DNA of 53,173 bases from DTU064 sp045588245 (GCA_045588245.1 JAZNDW010000025.1:1-53173); one strand, 5' to 3'. Positions 32,631 to 42,535 are shown, counted from the stretch's first letter. Numbers and translations: made by a program. The notes: generated by a model from the letters alone, not told the origin.

Positions 32631-33566
32631 TTGCCTATGTTGACACAGGAATCATATAATAATTGCAACCTTTGCCCGCGTCGGTGTTCCGTAGACCGAA
32701 GTGTAGGACAGCTCGGCGCTTGCGGCATGCCCGCCGAGCTCTACGCGGCACGCGCCGCTCTGCATTTGTGGGAGGAGCCGTGCATATCCGGCACGCGCGG
32801 TTCTGGCACCGTTTTTTTCTCAGGTTGCTCGCTCGGGTGTGTTTTTTGTCAGAATCGCTCGATCTCGCATGAGGGTGTCGGTTTTCCGATCTCTGCCGAG
32901 CAGCTTTCGGGCATCTTTCTGCGCCTGCAGGACGTTGATGGCGCGAACAACATCAACCTTGTCACCCCGTCGCATTATGTGCCGCACATCATTGCCGCCA
33001 TAGAGCGTGCGCGCGCTCACGGGCTTTTAATCCCTATCGTATACAATTCAAGCGGGTACGATTCCGTAGATTCACTTCGAGCCCTTGACGGGCTCATCGA
33101 CGTTTATCTGCCCGATTTCAAGTACATCTCCTCAGAGCTTTCGTCGAAGTATTCCGCCGCACCCGATTATTACAGCGTCGCCACCGCGGCGATTGATGAA
33201 ATGTTCCGTCAGGTCGGCGAGCCATTATTCGCAGGCGCAGGCGAAGCCTGCGAAGCAGGAACAATGATGCGCGGCGTCATTGTTCGGCATCTCATATTGC
33301 CGAACTGCACCGTTGACAGCCGCGAGATCATCGCACACCTACACAGCCGCTACAAAGATAATATATACATCAGCATCATGAATCAGTACACCCCGATCAG
33401 CTCCGCTTCGCTGCCGATCGAGCTGACGCGCAGCGTCACCGACGACGAATACAACAAGGTCGTCGGATTTGCACGCAGGATCGGCGTGAAAAACGGTTTC
33501 GTTCAGGAAGGCGGCACAGCTTTGGAGAGTTTCATACCGATTTTCGACGGATACGGGATCACTTAA
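32631..33566 (+). CDS. Radical SAM protein, PflA-like (pyruvate formate-lyase activating enzyme related)
   Basis: 311 residues. The radical SAM cluster motif is CSLGCVFC (Cys66, 70, 73). Four further cysteines near the N-terminus (12, 15, 19, 31) may hold a second metal site. The family of PflA-like proteins with N-terminal CPRRC is common in anaerobes and is of unproven function, sometimes linked to AmmeMemoRadiSam proteins, none of which are visible here. Start is uncertain: TTG 32631 has CAAGGTG 10 nt upstream, ATG 32637 is in frame. The P-loop gene follows after a 37-nt gap, so the two may form an operon. Confidence 0.88.
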   Translation: MPMLTQESYNNCNLCPRRCSVDRSVGQLGACGMPAELYAARAALHLWEEPCISGTRGSGTVFFSGCSLGCVFCQNRSISHEGVGFPISAEQLSGIFLRLQDVDGANNINLVTPSHYVPHIIAAIERARAHGLLIPIVYNSSGYDSVDSLRALDGLIDVYLPDFKYISSELSSKYSAAPDYYSVATAAIDEMFRQVGEPLFAGAGEACEAGTMMRGVIVRHLILPNCTVDSREIIAHLHSRYKDNIYISIMNQYTPISSASLPIELTRSVTDDEYNKVVGFARRIGVKNGFVQEGGTALESFIPIFDGYGIT

Positions 33567-33603
33567 TCAAATTTTAACATAAATAAAAAAAGGAGGCGTA
33601 ACG

Positions 33604-34131
33604 GTGAGCAAAAACAACGCGATCGGGCAAAAGATATGCATTATCGGCTGTGGCGGCTCGGGAAAAAGCTACCTCGCCGACGTGATGGGGCGCCGACTTG
33701 ACATTGAGGTGACTCATCTTGACCGTCTATTCTGGCTGCCGGGTTGGAATACGCGCAGTAAGACAGAATTTGATGCGATGTGTGAGGAGATATACCGCCG
33801 TGACAGCTTCATCATCGACGGCAATTTTAACCGCACGATGCCACGTCGAATTGAGGTCACCGACACCGTCGTGTGGCTCGATTTTTCTACGCTCGCGTGC
33901 GTTTTCGGCGTTCTTTCGCGTATCATCAAAAACTACGGGCGTGTACGCCCCGACATGGGTGACGGATGCCCCGAACGGTTTGACGGCGAATTTTTGCGCT
34001 GGATCTTGACATTTCGCAAAAAGCACCGTCCCGACATTGCAAAATTGACGAACGCGGCGCGGCAGAACGGCAAAAACGTCATCATTCTTCGCAGCCGTCG
34101 CGAGGCGAATGAGTTCTTGGCTTCCATGTAG
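33604..34131 (+). CDS. P-loop NTPase, FlaR/adenylate-kinase-like (DNA topology modulation type)
   Basis: 175 residues. Walker A GCGGSGKS (about 15-22), HLDRLFWLPGW, DGNFNRTMPRR and VVWLDF match the FlaR/'topology modulation protein' family, a small-kinase fold related to adenylate and shikimate kinases. Its true substrate is unknown. A GTG start at 33604 is supported by AAAGGAGG. It ends before a bidirectional terminator. Confidence 0.88.
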   Translation: MSKNNAIGQKICIIGCGGSGKSYLADVMGRRLDIEVTHLDRLFWLPGWNTRSKTEFDAMCEEIYRRDSFIIDGNFNRTMPRRIEVTDTVVWLDFSTLACVFGVLSRIIKNYGRVRPDMGDGCPERFDGEFLRWILTFRKKHRPDIAKLTNAARQNGKNVIILRSRREANEFLASM

Positions 34132-34146
34132 CAATAATGACCGATT

Positions 34147-34178
34147 AAAAAGGACTGCTCAAGTGAGCAGTCCTTTTT
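34147..34178. terminator. Bidirectional terminator
   Basis: 14-bp perfect stem AAAAAGGACTGCTC / GAGCAGTCCTTTTT (34147-34160, 34165-34178), between convergent P-loop and SDR genes. Confidence 0.93.
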
Positions 34179-34207
34179 GTCGGGACGTTGTGCCCGCGTT
34201 ATCTGAT

Positions 34208-34942
34208 TTACACGGCAAAGCCGCCGTCAACGGCGAGCGTTTGCCCCGTTACAAACGATGCGGCATCCGATGCCAAAAACAAGACCGCCGAGGCAACCTC
34301 GTCGGGCTCGCCAATGCGGCAGAGCGGCGTTTCATCGGCAAGTGCCGACACGTCTTCATCCGACAGACGCGCGTTCATCTCCGTGCGTATGACGCCCGGT
34401 GCCACGCAGTTGACGCGGATATTTGACGGTCCGAGTTCTTTTGCCAATGCTTTAGTAAGTCCGACGACGCCAGCCTTCGCCGCCGAATACACAGCCTCAC
34501 ACGAAGCGCCCGTAAGCCCCCACATCGAGGATACATTCACGATCACGCCCGAATGTGAACGTATCATCTCTTTTGCCGCCGCGCGGCAGCAGTTGAAGGT
34601 GCCGTCAAGATCGACGGACATTATCCGTCTGTATTCGTCGTCCGTTGTGTCTGTTATAAGTCCGAAGCCGGCAACGCCCGCGTTATTGACGAGTACGTCC
34701 ACCCCGCCGAATTCCGACACCGCATACGCGACGAGCGCATCCGCCTCGCCGCTGTTTGCGACGTCAGCGCGGTATACGCGGACAGAAGCGCCCTCGTTTG
34801 TCATGCGGTCGCACAGCGACACGGCACGTTCATCCGAAGTTTTATAATTTATTATAACGTTATAGCCCGCACGCGAAAACGCAGTTGAGATCGCCTCGCC
34901 TATTCCGCGCGCACCGCCCGTTACGATGACGGTCTTTTTCAT
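34208..34942 (-). CDS. Short-chain dehydrogenase/reductase, FabG-like
   Basis: 244 residues. TGGARGIG (NAD(P) binding), VLVNNAG, the catalytic Ser in VNVSSMWG, YSAAK (Tyr and Lys) and VAPGVIRTEM show a classical SDR. It resembles 3-oxoacyl-ACP reductase, but it stands alone without fatty-acid genes, so another ketone or sugar alcohol substrate is as likely. Divergent from the acetyltransferase gene. Confidence 0.9.
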   Translation of the reverse strand: MKKTVIVTGGARGIGEAISTAFSRAGYNVIINYKTSDERAVSLCDRMTNEGASVRVYRADVANSGEADALVAYAVSEFGGVDVLVNNAGVAGFGLITDTTDDEYRRIMSVDLDGTFNCCRAAAKEMIRSHSGVIVNVSSMWGLTGASCEAVYSAAKAGVVGLTKALAKELGPSNIRVNCVAPGVIRTEMNARLSDEDVSALADETPLCRIGEPDEVASAVLFLASDAASFVTGQTLAVDGGFAV

Positions 34943-35025
34943 ATTTGCGATACCTCACGACTGAATATGATTTCTACCAATAATATACCACATTTCCGCG
35001 GCAAAATAAAGTATATTCTTTCGCC

Positions 35026-35054
35026 TTGTTTTAATCTTCGCGTTATGGTATACT
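35026..35054 (+). promoter_or_regulatory. Promoter of acetyltransferase gene
   Basis: TTGTTT (35026-35031), 17-nt spacer, TATACT (35049-35054) with TG at 35046-35047. Confidence 0.55.
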
Positions 35055-35092
35055 TTTTATATAAAATCTCATTCCGTTTGAGGTATACGGTT

Positions 35093-35710
35093 ATGGACAA
35101 CAAAGATAAACTGCACACAGGCGACATCTACGATCCGTCCGCCAATGACATAATGGACGAGCAGACGGCTTGCCTTGAGCTCTTATACGACTACAACGCC
35201 ACACGTCCGTCAGAATGGCAAAAACGCGCAGAGCTTATGCGACGCATGTTTGCCGAAATTGGCGAGGGATGTTACATTGAACCGCCGCTTCACAGCAATT
35301 GGGGCGGACACCACGTTCACCTCGGCGATCACGTTTACGCGAACTTCAATCTGACGCTCGTTGACGATACGAACATTCACATCGGCTCGTACACGATGCT
35401 GGCGCCGAACGTCACGATCGCAACGGCAGGTCATCCGATCCTGCCCGAATTGCGAATAAAGGGACTGCAATATAATATGCCAGTCGTCATCGGCGAGAAC
35501 TGTTGGATCGGCGCAGGCGCCGTTATTTTGCCCGGAGTCACGATCGGAGACAACACCGTCGTCGGCGCGGGAAGCGTCGTCACGCGGGACTTGCCCGCAA
35601 ACGTCGTTGCTGTCGGCAATCCGTGCCGCGTCGTTCGAGAGATCGGCGAGCACGACCGACAGTACTACTTCCGCAGCAGGCGCGTGCCCGAAGAGTTGCT
35701 TACAGAATAA
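35093..35710 (+). CDS. Sugar O-acetyltransferase, maltose/galactoside type
   Basis: 205 residues. A helical N-terminal part (TACLELLYDYNATRP) precedes a left-handed beta-helix with hexapeptide turns: NLTLVDDTNIHIGSYTMLAP, GHPI (catalytic His region), IGENCWIGAGAVILPGVTIG and VGAGSVVTRDLPANVVAVG. It acetylates free sugars with acetyl-CoA, usually as detoxification. ATG 35093 is preceded by GAGGT 8 nt before. The upstream frame extension to 34967 crosses the promoter and is not used. Confidence 0.93.
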   Translation: MDNKDKLHTGDIYDPSANDIMDEQTACLELLYDYNATRPSEWQKRAELMRRMFAEIGEGCYIEPPLHSNWGGHHVHLGDHVYANFNLTLVDDTNIHIGSYTMLAPNVTIATAGHPILPELRIKGLQYNMPVVIGENCWIGAGAVILPGVTIGDNTVVGAGSVVTRDLPANVVAVGNPCRVVREIGEHDRQYYFRSRRVPEELLTE

Positions 35711-35795
35711 TTTTTTCAAAAATAAAAACTCAACGAGCGAGCACACACTGTCCCCCGGCGTTTTTTAGCGCGCAATAAGTGCCGTATTTTGTATT

Positions 35796-38519
35796 TTATC
35801 TTCCTCTTATCGCATCTATCGGGCGCTTGGAGGCTATCTTTTTAACTGGCAGATAGCTCGACACAAACGCAATTCCAACAGAAATCACCAAAAGCAGCAT
35901 GAACTGACGGACACCGAAGGACAGTACCGTGATAAGCAGTCCGAGGTCCTCTCTGACGATCATGTTTATGACCGTCGTTACAACTCCCGTTGCAACGAAC
36001 GAAATGACAAAGTTTATCATGGCTATTATGAAGCTCTCCGAGAAGAAGATACGGAACACATCGTTACTGCGCGAGCCGATGGCACGCAAGATTCCGATCT
36101 CCTGCTTTTTGTACGCAATACTCGTGCCGATGAAATTCGCAAGCATGATCGACGCGAACACCGCAAAGCCGAAACCGATCCAGATAAATACGGATGCAAG
36201 CATTCCGAGCGTTTCGTTGACGGTGTCAAGCTCATACGTGACGGAATTTTTCATGGCGTAACGGACAGACGTATCTTCTCTGTAACAGTAGCGGACAACG
36301 TCCTCGATCGCATCTTTTTCCGTTGGCATCGTGCCAACGGCGAAATCGTACGTTCCGAAGGAATCTGCAACCATGACGTCATATAATTCATCCCAAACGT
36401 AAACCGTCGCGGGAGATGTTTCGGGATACGCTTCCCAATCGATATATCCGACTACAACGATGTCGCTGTGCTCACTCCAGTTGTCAGTGTAGCTTGTGTG
36501 ACCGGAAAACACCTCTTCAAACAGATATGAGTGGTCGCCGTATACGTCCGTAATATCGCCGCCGTCATCGCTGACGTAATCGGAATATGTACAGTCAGTA
36601 GATACGATGATCTCGTTTTCTTTCAGTTCCGTGCGCGGTTTGCCGTCCAACCACGTAACCGTATCGGGGTCTATGTTATCGATGTTTCCCATGCGGTACG
36701 GGTCAATTGAAATGTAGTTTGTTGTGCCTTGTGAATAAAAGTAACAGTAGGAATGATTGAGGCGAACCGTTTTGGGCTCATTTTCGAGCATTCGCTCGAC
36801 GCCGCCCTCTCCCATGAGCGCCACGGAAGCAAGGCTGTAGCGTTCAGCATAAGAAAGCTCGTTATATAAGAAATAGTCAACAAGATCGTCTGCGGTCGTG
36901 TTCCCCTCAACGGATTCGGTCAGTCCGATGTATCTTTGTAGATCAAAATGAGTATCAACGACACCCGTTACCGTATAACGAACACCTGCAAGAATGATCG
37001 TTTTGCCGATCATATCATCGGCGTCCTTGATCTTTTCGTATTCGCTGACACCAACAGTTTCGCCGTCATGGTATCCGCCGATCTTGAACGTTTCAAGAAC
37101 ATAATCGGTGATGGCGATCTCATCCTTGTCACCGTCGGGAAACTCACCTGCCATAAGCTCATAACCCATATCGTCGAGCAGCTCCTCTGTTACCTCGGCA
37201 AAGCCTCTTATAACGAACGTGTGCACCATGTAATTGCTCTGTGTGAAAAGCTCCCCGTTAGAATCAAAGTGTGCATCAAACTGCAGATTTCCACCATCTG
37301 GAATGAAAACGCCGTGTACGGGAATACCCGTTTCATCAATGATCTCTTCGATCTCCTCGTCGGTCAGTTTATAGCCCCAGTCCCTCCAATACAGATCCGC
37401 TCCTTCTCCGTGCGCCTTTGATTTCACAAGCGACAAATACGGTACGTTTGAATCGGATATCGAATTTGTACACGTTTTGATGTGGTTATACGCGCCAAAC
37501 GTATCGACAAGAGCGAACAGCGTAAACGCGATAACGGACAAAAAGATCGTTACAACGAGGCGGAATTTTTTATATTTGAGTCCGCTGCCGCCGATACGGA
37601 AAGCCGACTTGATTGGAAGCTTTGATCGGATCAGAGAAAACAGCGAAGGATCGCTTTCTTTTATATTTGATTCGTCCGTGTTGCGGAATTTTTTGCGTAG
37701 TCCCGAAAAATGCAGTTCGACCCCGCTTTTAATACGGTCGATGTGAGCGTTGATCGCTATGCGGTCCTCTTCGGTCAGATGATACCCTTCAGGGATCGTC
37801 ACGACGTTGCCGTCGTATTCGATCGCGGCGGTCTCTTCCTCTTCGTGCACGTATTCAACGTCGCCGATAACGGCGCCGTCCGCAAGTTCGATGATGCGGT
37901 CGGCGTAATACTCCGCGTATTCGCGGTCGTGCGACACGATTATGACGAGCTTATCTGCAGACAAGCGTTTGAGCGTATCGAACACTTGCTTTCCCGTGTT
38001 CGAATCGAGCGCACCCGTCGGTTCATCCGCCATGATTATTTCGGGATTTTTTACGAGCGCACGCGCGATAGCTACACGCTGGAGCTGACCGCCCGAAAGC
38101 TCGTTCGGCTTGCGGTTACCGTAGCCGTCAAGATCGACCTCGTGCAGTATTCGGTTTATCTCCTCATCCGTTGCTTTTTTGCCCTGAAGCTCAAGCGCCA
38201 GCGCAATATTTGCGCCCACCGTGAATTCTTCAAGTACGTTATACTCCTGGAATATAAAGCCGACGTAGGTATTTCTGTACGAATCAAACCGCGTTTGCGT
38301 AAAATCGCGGCTCGATACGCCCTTAATAATTATCTCACCGCTGTCGTAGCTGTCAAGTCCGCCCAAGAGATTAAGCAGCGTTGACTTACCCGAGCCCGAT
38401 TTACCGAGCAGGAAAACCATTCCGCGCTCGGGAAATTTCAGTGAAACGCCGTTGAGCGCCGTTACGGGGACGCCCTTTTTCGGTTTGTATATTTTCGTAA
38501 GATTTATCGTTTGAAGCAT
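35796..38519 (-). CDS. ABC transporter with fused ATPase and FtsX-type permease (MacB/antimicrobial-peptide type)
   Basis: 907 residues. The N-terminal ATPase (about 1-225) has GKSGSGKST, LSGGQLQR, IIMADEPTGALD and IVSHD. A linker leads to a membrane helix (about 318-340), a large extracellular domain (about 345-765) and three C-terminal helices with the FtsX sequences KKQEIGILRAIGSRSNDVFR and PVKKIASKRPIDAIRGR. This is the MacB-like single-chain form; roles include antimicrobial-peptide export or resistance, lipoprotein release and envelope signalling. No two-component system is beside it. A palindromic operator and strong promoter lie immediately upstream. Confidence 0.93.
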   Translation of the reverse strand: MLQTINLTKIYKPKKGVPVTALNGVSLKFPERGMVFLLGKSGSGKSTLLNLLGGLDSYDSGEIIIKGVSSRDFTQTRFDSYRNTYVGFIFQEYNVLEEFTVGANIALALELQGKKATDEEINRILHEVDLDGYGNRKPNELSGGQLQRVAIARALVKNPEIIMADEPTGALDSNTGKQVFDTLKRLSADKLVIIVSHDREYAEYYADRIIELADGAVIGDVEYVHEEEETAAIEYDGNVVTIPEGYHLTEEDRIAINAHIDRIKSGVELHFSGLRKKFRNTDESNIKESDPSLFSLIRSKLPIKSAFRIGGSGLKYKKFRLVVTIFLSVIAFTLFALVDTFGAYNHIKTCTNSISDSNVPYLSLVKSKAHGEGADLYWRDWGYKLTDEEIEEIIDETGIPVHGVFIPDGGNLQFDAHFDSNGELFTQSNYMVHTFVIRGFAEVTEELLDDMGYELMAGEFPDGDKDEIAITDYVLETFKIGGYHDGETVGVSEYEKIKDADDMIGKTIILAGVRYTVTGVVDTHFDLQRYIGLTESVEGNTTADDLVDYFLYNELSYAERYSLASVALMGEGGVERMLENEPKTVRLNHSYCYFYSQGTTNYISIDPYRMGNIDNIDPDTVTWLDGKPRTELKENEIIVSTDCTYSDYVSDDGGDITDVYGDHSYLFEEVFSGHTSYTDNWSEHSDIVVVGYIDWEAYPETSPATVYVWDELYDVMVADSFGTYDFAVGTMPTEKDAIEDVVRYCYREDTSVRYAMKNSVTYELDTVNETLGMLASVFIWIGFGFAVFASIMLANFIGTSIAYKKQEIGILRAIGSRSNDVFRIFFSESFIIAMINFVISFVATGVVTTVINMIVREDLGLLITVLSFGVRQFMLLLVISVGIAFVSSYLPVKKIASKRPIDAIRGR

Positions 38520-38551
38520 GGTTTGTCATCCTTTCTTCAAATTGACGCCGC

Positions 38552-38570
38552 GTACTATCACAAGTAGTAC
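38552..38570. promoter_or_regulatory. Palindromic operator at the ABC transporter promoter
   Basis: GTACTA (38552-38557), 7-nt gap, TAGTAC (38565-38570). The perfect 6+6 inverted repeat overlaps the predicted transcription start. The shape resembles sites of GntR/YtrA-type repressors that control ABC transporters; no regulator gene is in the window. Confidence 0.65.
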
Positions 38571-38576
38571 AGTTAT

Positions 38577-38605
38577 ATGATACAGCATTACACCGCCATT
38601 GTCAA
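38577..38605 (-). promoter_or_regulatory. ABC transporter gene promoter
   Basis: On the - strand TTGACA (38605-38600), 17-nt spacer, TATCAT (38582-38577). The operator lies directly downstream. Confidence 0.7.
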
Positions 38606-38669
38606 CGGGTACGGGTAAATATCGTAAATTTTTACTCGATAATATTCGCTTCTCGCAACGCAAAAAACA

Positions 38670-38693
38670 AAAGAGAGGCTCACGCCTCTCTTT
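38670..38693 (-). terminator. radC terminator
   Basis: AAAGAGAGGC (38670-38679) / GCCTCTCTTT (38684-38693), loop TCAC; on the - strand followed by TGTTTTTTG. Confidence 0.85.
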
Positions 38694-38703
38694 ACCGTTA
38701 TAT

Positions 38704-39429
38704 TCACAATTCACCGTAGAAGCGGCGAAGCTCCGCGTCACCGAGAGATTGATTGAGTGTGCCAAGCACACCTGTGCGTGACATGATCGGCATGAATTTC
38801 CCCTCCGCAACGACGAAATGCTCAAGGAGTCTGCAATCAATTATTGACAGTGCCTCGTGGATCAATCGTGTCGTATTGATGTCCTCAGACGACGGGATTG
38901 CAAGTCCGCCGGGGTGATTGTGCGCCAGAACGACCATGGACGCGTGCGATGCGATCGCACGCTCTATAATCGAGCGAATCGTTATTTGCGAAGAATTGAC
39001 CGAGCCGCGATGTATCTCCTCGCACGCAATAACGCCGTACGACGCCGTCAGCATCAGCATCTGCACCGACTCGACTGTGTGACCGAGAAATTTTGCAACA
39101 AAATAATCGCCGATCTTTTTGGCAGTATCGAACGTTTTGTCAACGGAGGCAAGCTCCGTCATATATCGGCGCGCAAGCTGCGGTATCAGCTTTATGAGTG
39201 AGGCGGAATGCTCGCCGATACCGTCAACGGAAACAAGATCGTCATAATCGGCTTCAAGCACACCCGACACGCTGCCGAATCTGTCGATCAGACGGTGTGC
39301 GATCTCGTTTGTGTCGCGGCGCGGAATCGAATAAAACAAGAGCAGCTCGATAACGTTATGCGGCTCAAAGCCGTCGATACCGTCTTTCAAAAATCTCGTC
39401 TTTACTCTTTCTCTGTGCTGTTCGTGCAT
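38704..39429 (-). CDS. radC: RadC/YicR family JAB-domain protein
   Basis: 241 residues. An N-terminal helix-hairpin-helix part (SVDGIGEHSASLIKL) is followed by an MPN/JAMM-type domain, with the metal site in LAHNHPGGLAIPSSEDI. The old DNA-repair label is doubtful; the biochemical function of RadC is unknown. ATG 39429 has GGAG upstream. It appears monocistronic. Confidence 0.93.
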   Translation of the reverse strand: MHEQHRERVKTRFLKDGIDGFEPHNVIELLLFYSIPRRDTNEIAHRLIDRFGSVSGVLEADYDDLVSVDGIGEHSASLIKLIPQLARRYMTELASVDKTFDTAKKIGDYFVAKFLGHTVESVQMLMLTASYGVIACEEIHRGSVNSSQITIRSIIERAIASHASMVVLAHNHPGGLAIPSSEDINTTRLIHEALSIIDCRLLEHFVVAEGKFMPIMSRTGVLGTLNQSLGDAELRRFYGEL

Positions 39430-39522
39430 CGATCCGTCTCCTATACCGTGTTGTTATTATAATTTTACACTTAAAACACGCTTTTCGTCAACAGTTATTT
39501 GCAACAGCACAAAAAATCGGCA

Positions 39523-39552
39523 AAAAATCACCCCGCTTTTGCGGGGTGATTC
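39523..39552 (-). terminator. Terminator of arabinofuranosidase gene
   Basis: AATCACCCCGC (39526-39536) / GCGGGGTGATT (39541-39551), loop TTTT; the - strand continues TTTTGCC. Confidence 0.87.
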
Positions 39553-39562
39553 TGATCGTGAG

Positions 39563-42433
39563 TTATTCTACGTCGATTCTGATTACGGTGACGGAATATT
39601 TATGAGCCGTATAGTTGAACTGCTTCGATACGCCGTCAAGCTCATAGCTCTTCATCGAAACGTCCTCAGGTTGTCCGAGAATGTTATCGTTTTGCAGGCT
39701 CGTTCCTGCAACGAGATCGACCTCGGCTACCTTGTTGACGTTGCCGTCAATGCCCGAAATATCGATGGCAAACGTCTTCGGCTTTGCGGTCACGTTGACG
39801 AGCTTGATGATGACGTCGCCGTTTTCATCCGTACTGACGACCTGATAGCTATCCGCCTCGGCGTCATCTCTGATCGAATAGTCAACGTAAAGCTTATCGT
39901 CAATGTAGCACTTAACGTTCGTTCCTGAAACGACGACCTTGAGCACGTACGTTCTGCCTGCAATAGCGGTGAAATTTCTTTCCGTTCCAACAAGCTGATT
40001 CGTTTTCACTCCGTCTTCAACGTGCTGCAGACACGAAACGGTGTTGTTCCAACCGCCGATATTCCAAAAGTAATTATTATCCTTGTTGTTTACGGCGAAC
40101 GCTATGAGGAAGCCCTCGGCACCGCTCATTTTTGTAGCCTCTACGGTAAAGGTGTAGTTATCCCACACTCTGCTGCCGAAGTAGAGCGCCGAGCCCGTCG
40201 TGCCGTACTGTTCGGTGTTCGTTGACGTGCTTGACTGAACGAGCTGACCGTTCTTGACGCTCCATGAACCGTCGGAGATGCGCTGCCAATCGTCAAGCGA
40301 TGCCTTATCGTCAAACGTATCTTCACCGAGCACCTCGCCCGTATCGTTATTAACGATCTTTACGTTATCGAATTTTGCTGCCGTGCTCCACGTTCCGAGA
40401 CCGATCTTGCCCTTGAATGATTCTTTTTCAATGTCAGCGCCTATAAGCTCAGATTCAAGGACCGACGTGCCGACGTTCGTTGAGAATATCTTCTGAACGT
40501 AATAGTTGATCGAAGCCGTAGACGTGCGGTTATTGAACCAGATGAGGTCGGGTGCCCAATGCATCGCAGTCAGATTGCCGAACAGCGGCGCATACGCCGC
40601 CATGCGTACGATATCGCTGTTGCGCTCAAGTCCCGTCATATATGCCGCCTCCGCAAGCGCGGCTTGCAGCTGATTGGATCTTGCGGCATACTCACCGACG
40701 AATACCTGCATCGCACCGCCGAAGATCGTGTCCGTCAGGCTTTCGCGGCTGTAGTTTTCCGGATCGTAGTAATCGGCATTTTTGAGGAACCATTCAGGGT
40801 CGTTATAGTAGTGATGGTCTATAGCACCCGTATAATCGAGTATATCCTTGTCGGGATGACGCTTAAGCCATTTTTCCGCCTCTTCATATGCGTCAATGTA
40901 ATGATTTCCGCTGTCGCCGTCGTCAACGCCTGCGGAGAACATCAGCTCAACACCATCAAAAAGCGCGGGATTTTCGGCTTTCGCCTCTTCAAAAGCTTCC
41001 ACAAAAGCTTCGTAATGCTTATAGTAGTTACTTCCCCACTGCTCATTTCCGATACCGATATATTTAAGCTCAAACGGCTCGGCGTGTCCCATAGCCGCAC
41101 GAACGGCACCCCATTCCGTATCTACTCCGCCGCGGCAGAACTCGACAAGATCGAGCGCGTCCTGTATAAATTTGTTGCATTCGTCCGAACCGATAACGGA
41201 AGATGCACCGTTAGACTGTCCCATGCAGGCAACACCGCAATTGACTACGGGAACGCCTATAGCACCGATGTCCTCTGCCAAGAGGAAATATTCGTAGAAT
41301 CCGAGTCCGTACGTCATGTAGCACGGATGCTCGTCGTTCGTCAGGCTTTCATTCGTCCAGATGTTGACTCCAAGCTTACGGGCCGCCACGTCGCCGTATG
41401 TGCCGGCAAACATATACGGATCACCGTTTTCATCAGCGCCCACGGAATCCTTCCAGTTATACGCCGTGTCGAGTGTGATTCCCTCGATAAGACATCCGCC
41501 GGGGAATCTTACGAACGCAGGCTCAAGCGCTTCAAGCTTTTCCGCAAGATCACGGCGCAGGCCGTTTTCTCTCTCTTTGTACGTATCCTCGGGGAAAAGC
41601 GAGATCATATCAAACGCCGCTTTGCCGGCGTCGATCGTCACGTTGAGCTTTACGTTAGTGTAAGCGTTGGCGGAATTTTCCAGCGTAAGCGCATACTTCA
41701 CCCATTCATCCGTGATCGCGTCGATCTTGCCCTCGGCAAGCACCTTCGTTCCCGCCGTAACAGAAACGTATACGGGACCCGTGTAGCCGTCGATGCCGCG
41801 TGCATAGACGGAGAATTTATAATTCGCGTCCTTCTTCACGGACATTCCGTCAAGGAAGCCCTTGTTTGCGATTCCCGCAGGAGAATCGGATGCGTTTTCA
41901 ATGACTACGTAATTGGGGTTGTTGTCGTTCAGCGAGCCTTCGTCGCTAACGACAGTCTTTGTCACCGAGCCGACAGAGCTCCATGCGTGAAGCTCGTCAC
42001 CCGACGCATAATCGGTGAACTCAAACGAACGGTTCTGCACCATTTCCGCGTAAAGTCCGCCGTCTGCAGCAAAATTTATGTCCTCAAAAAAGATGCCGAA
42101 CAAAAGGTCGCTAACGTCGTGTATTTTTTCGGATGCGTTTATGTTGAGCTCATAATTCGCGTTATCGGGATCATAGTCCGCAACATCGCCGCCCTCTCCA
42201 AAAACAGTATTCGACTTGTCCACGTCTGTTGCACCTGAGCCGTCGTCTTCGGTGCCGCCATTGTTGGTGTCGGCATCGGTTTCCGCCGACGTATCTGTTA
42301 CACTGCTGTCAGCATCCGTATCCGCATCGGTGCCCGTACCGACACCGTCGCCGCCGTTCGCCGTGCACGCCGAAAGCGCGAGTATCAAAATGCACAAGAG
42401 CATCGCCGTCAGTCTTTTTAACGTTGTTTTCAT
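39563..42433 (-). CDS. GH51 alpha-L-arabinofuranosidase lipoprotein with inserted lectin-like domain
   Basis: 956 residues. The signal peptide ends in ALSAC (Cys23, lipobox) and an Asp/Thr-rich linker (about 30-75). The GH51 core contains LFGIFFEDINFAADGG, an inserted carbohydrate-binding-like beta domain (about 130-255), VRFPGGCLIEG, the acid/base Glu in IGIGNEQWGS (near 462) and the nucleophile Glu in VFVGEYAA (near 578). About 200 residues of a lectin-like (LamG/DUF1080-type) domain (about 660-860) interrupt the C-terminal beta sandwich. It releases arabinose from arabinan, arabinoxylan or arabinogalactan at the cell surface. ATG 42433 is chosen because GGAGAGGG lies just before it. Confidence 0.92.
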   Translation of the reverse strand: MKTTLKRLTAMLLCILILALSACTANGGDGVGTGTDADTDADSSVTDTSAETDADTNNGGTEDDGSGATDVDKSNTVFGEGGDVADYDPDNANYELNINASEKIHDVSDLLFGIFFEDINFAADGGLYAEMVQNRSFEFTDYASGDELHAWSSVGSVTKTVVSDEGSLNDNNPNYVVIENASDSPAGIANKGFLDGMSVKKDANYKFSVYARGIDGYTGPVYVSVTAGTKVLAEGKIDAITDEWVKYALTLENSANAYTNVKLNVTIDAGKAAFDMISLFPEDTYKERENGLRRDLAEKLEALEPAFVRFPGGCLIEGITLDTAYNWKDSVGADENGDPYMFAGTYGDVAARKLGVNIWTNESLTNDEHPCYMTYGLGFYEYFLLAEDIGAIGVPVVNCGVACMGQSNGASSVIGSDECNKFIQDALDLVEFCRGGVDTEWGAVRAAMGHAEPFELKYIGIGNEQWGSNYYKHYEAFVEAFEEAKAENPALFDGVELMFSAGVDDGDSGNHYIDAYEEAEKWLKRHPDKDILDYTGAIDHHYYNDPEWFLKNADYYDPENYSRESLTDTIFGGAMQVFVGEYAARSNQLQAALAEAAYMTGLERNSDIVRMAAYAPLFGNLTAMHWAPDLIWFNNRTSTASINYYVQKIFSTNVGTSVLESELIGADIEKESFKGKIGLGTWSTAAKFDNVKIVNNDTGEVLGEDTFDDKASLDDWQRISDGSWSVKNGQLVQSSTSTNTEQYGTTGSALYFGSRVWDNYTFTVEATKMSGAEGFLIAFAVNNKDNNYFWNIGGWNNTVSCLQHVEDGVKTNQLVGTERNFTAIAGRTYVLKVVVSGTNVKCYIDDKLYVDYSIRDDAEADSYQVVSTDENGDVIIKLVNVTAKPKTFAIDISGIDGNVNKVAEVDLVAGTSLQNDNILGQPEDVSMKSYELDGVSKQFNYTAHKYSVTVIRIDVE

Positions 42434-42535
42434 GTTCCCTCTCCGTTCTTCTGTCAACCAGATGTGAAAGTATGAGATCGTTATATTTATTATACCATAT
42501 TATTACATAAAATTCCATAGCAATAGCATAGATAA

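Noticed and set aside
40559..42238. 559-codon + strand frame opposite the arabinofuranosidase
   Set aside because: Antisense of a gene with clear GH51 catalytic motifs; no ribosome binding site or domain.
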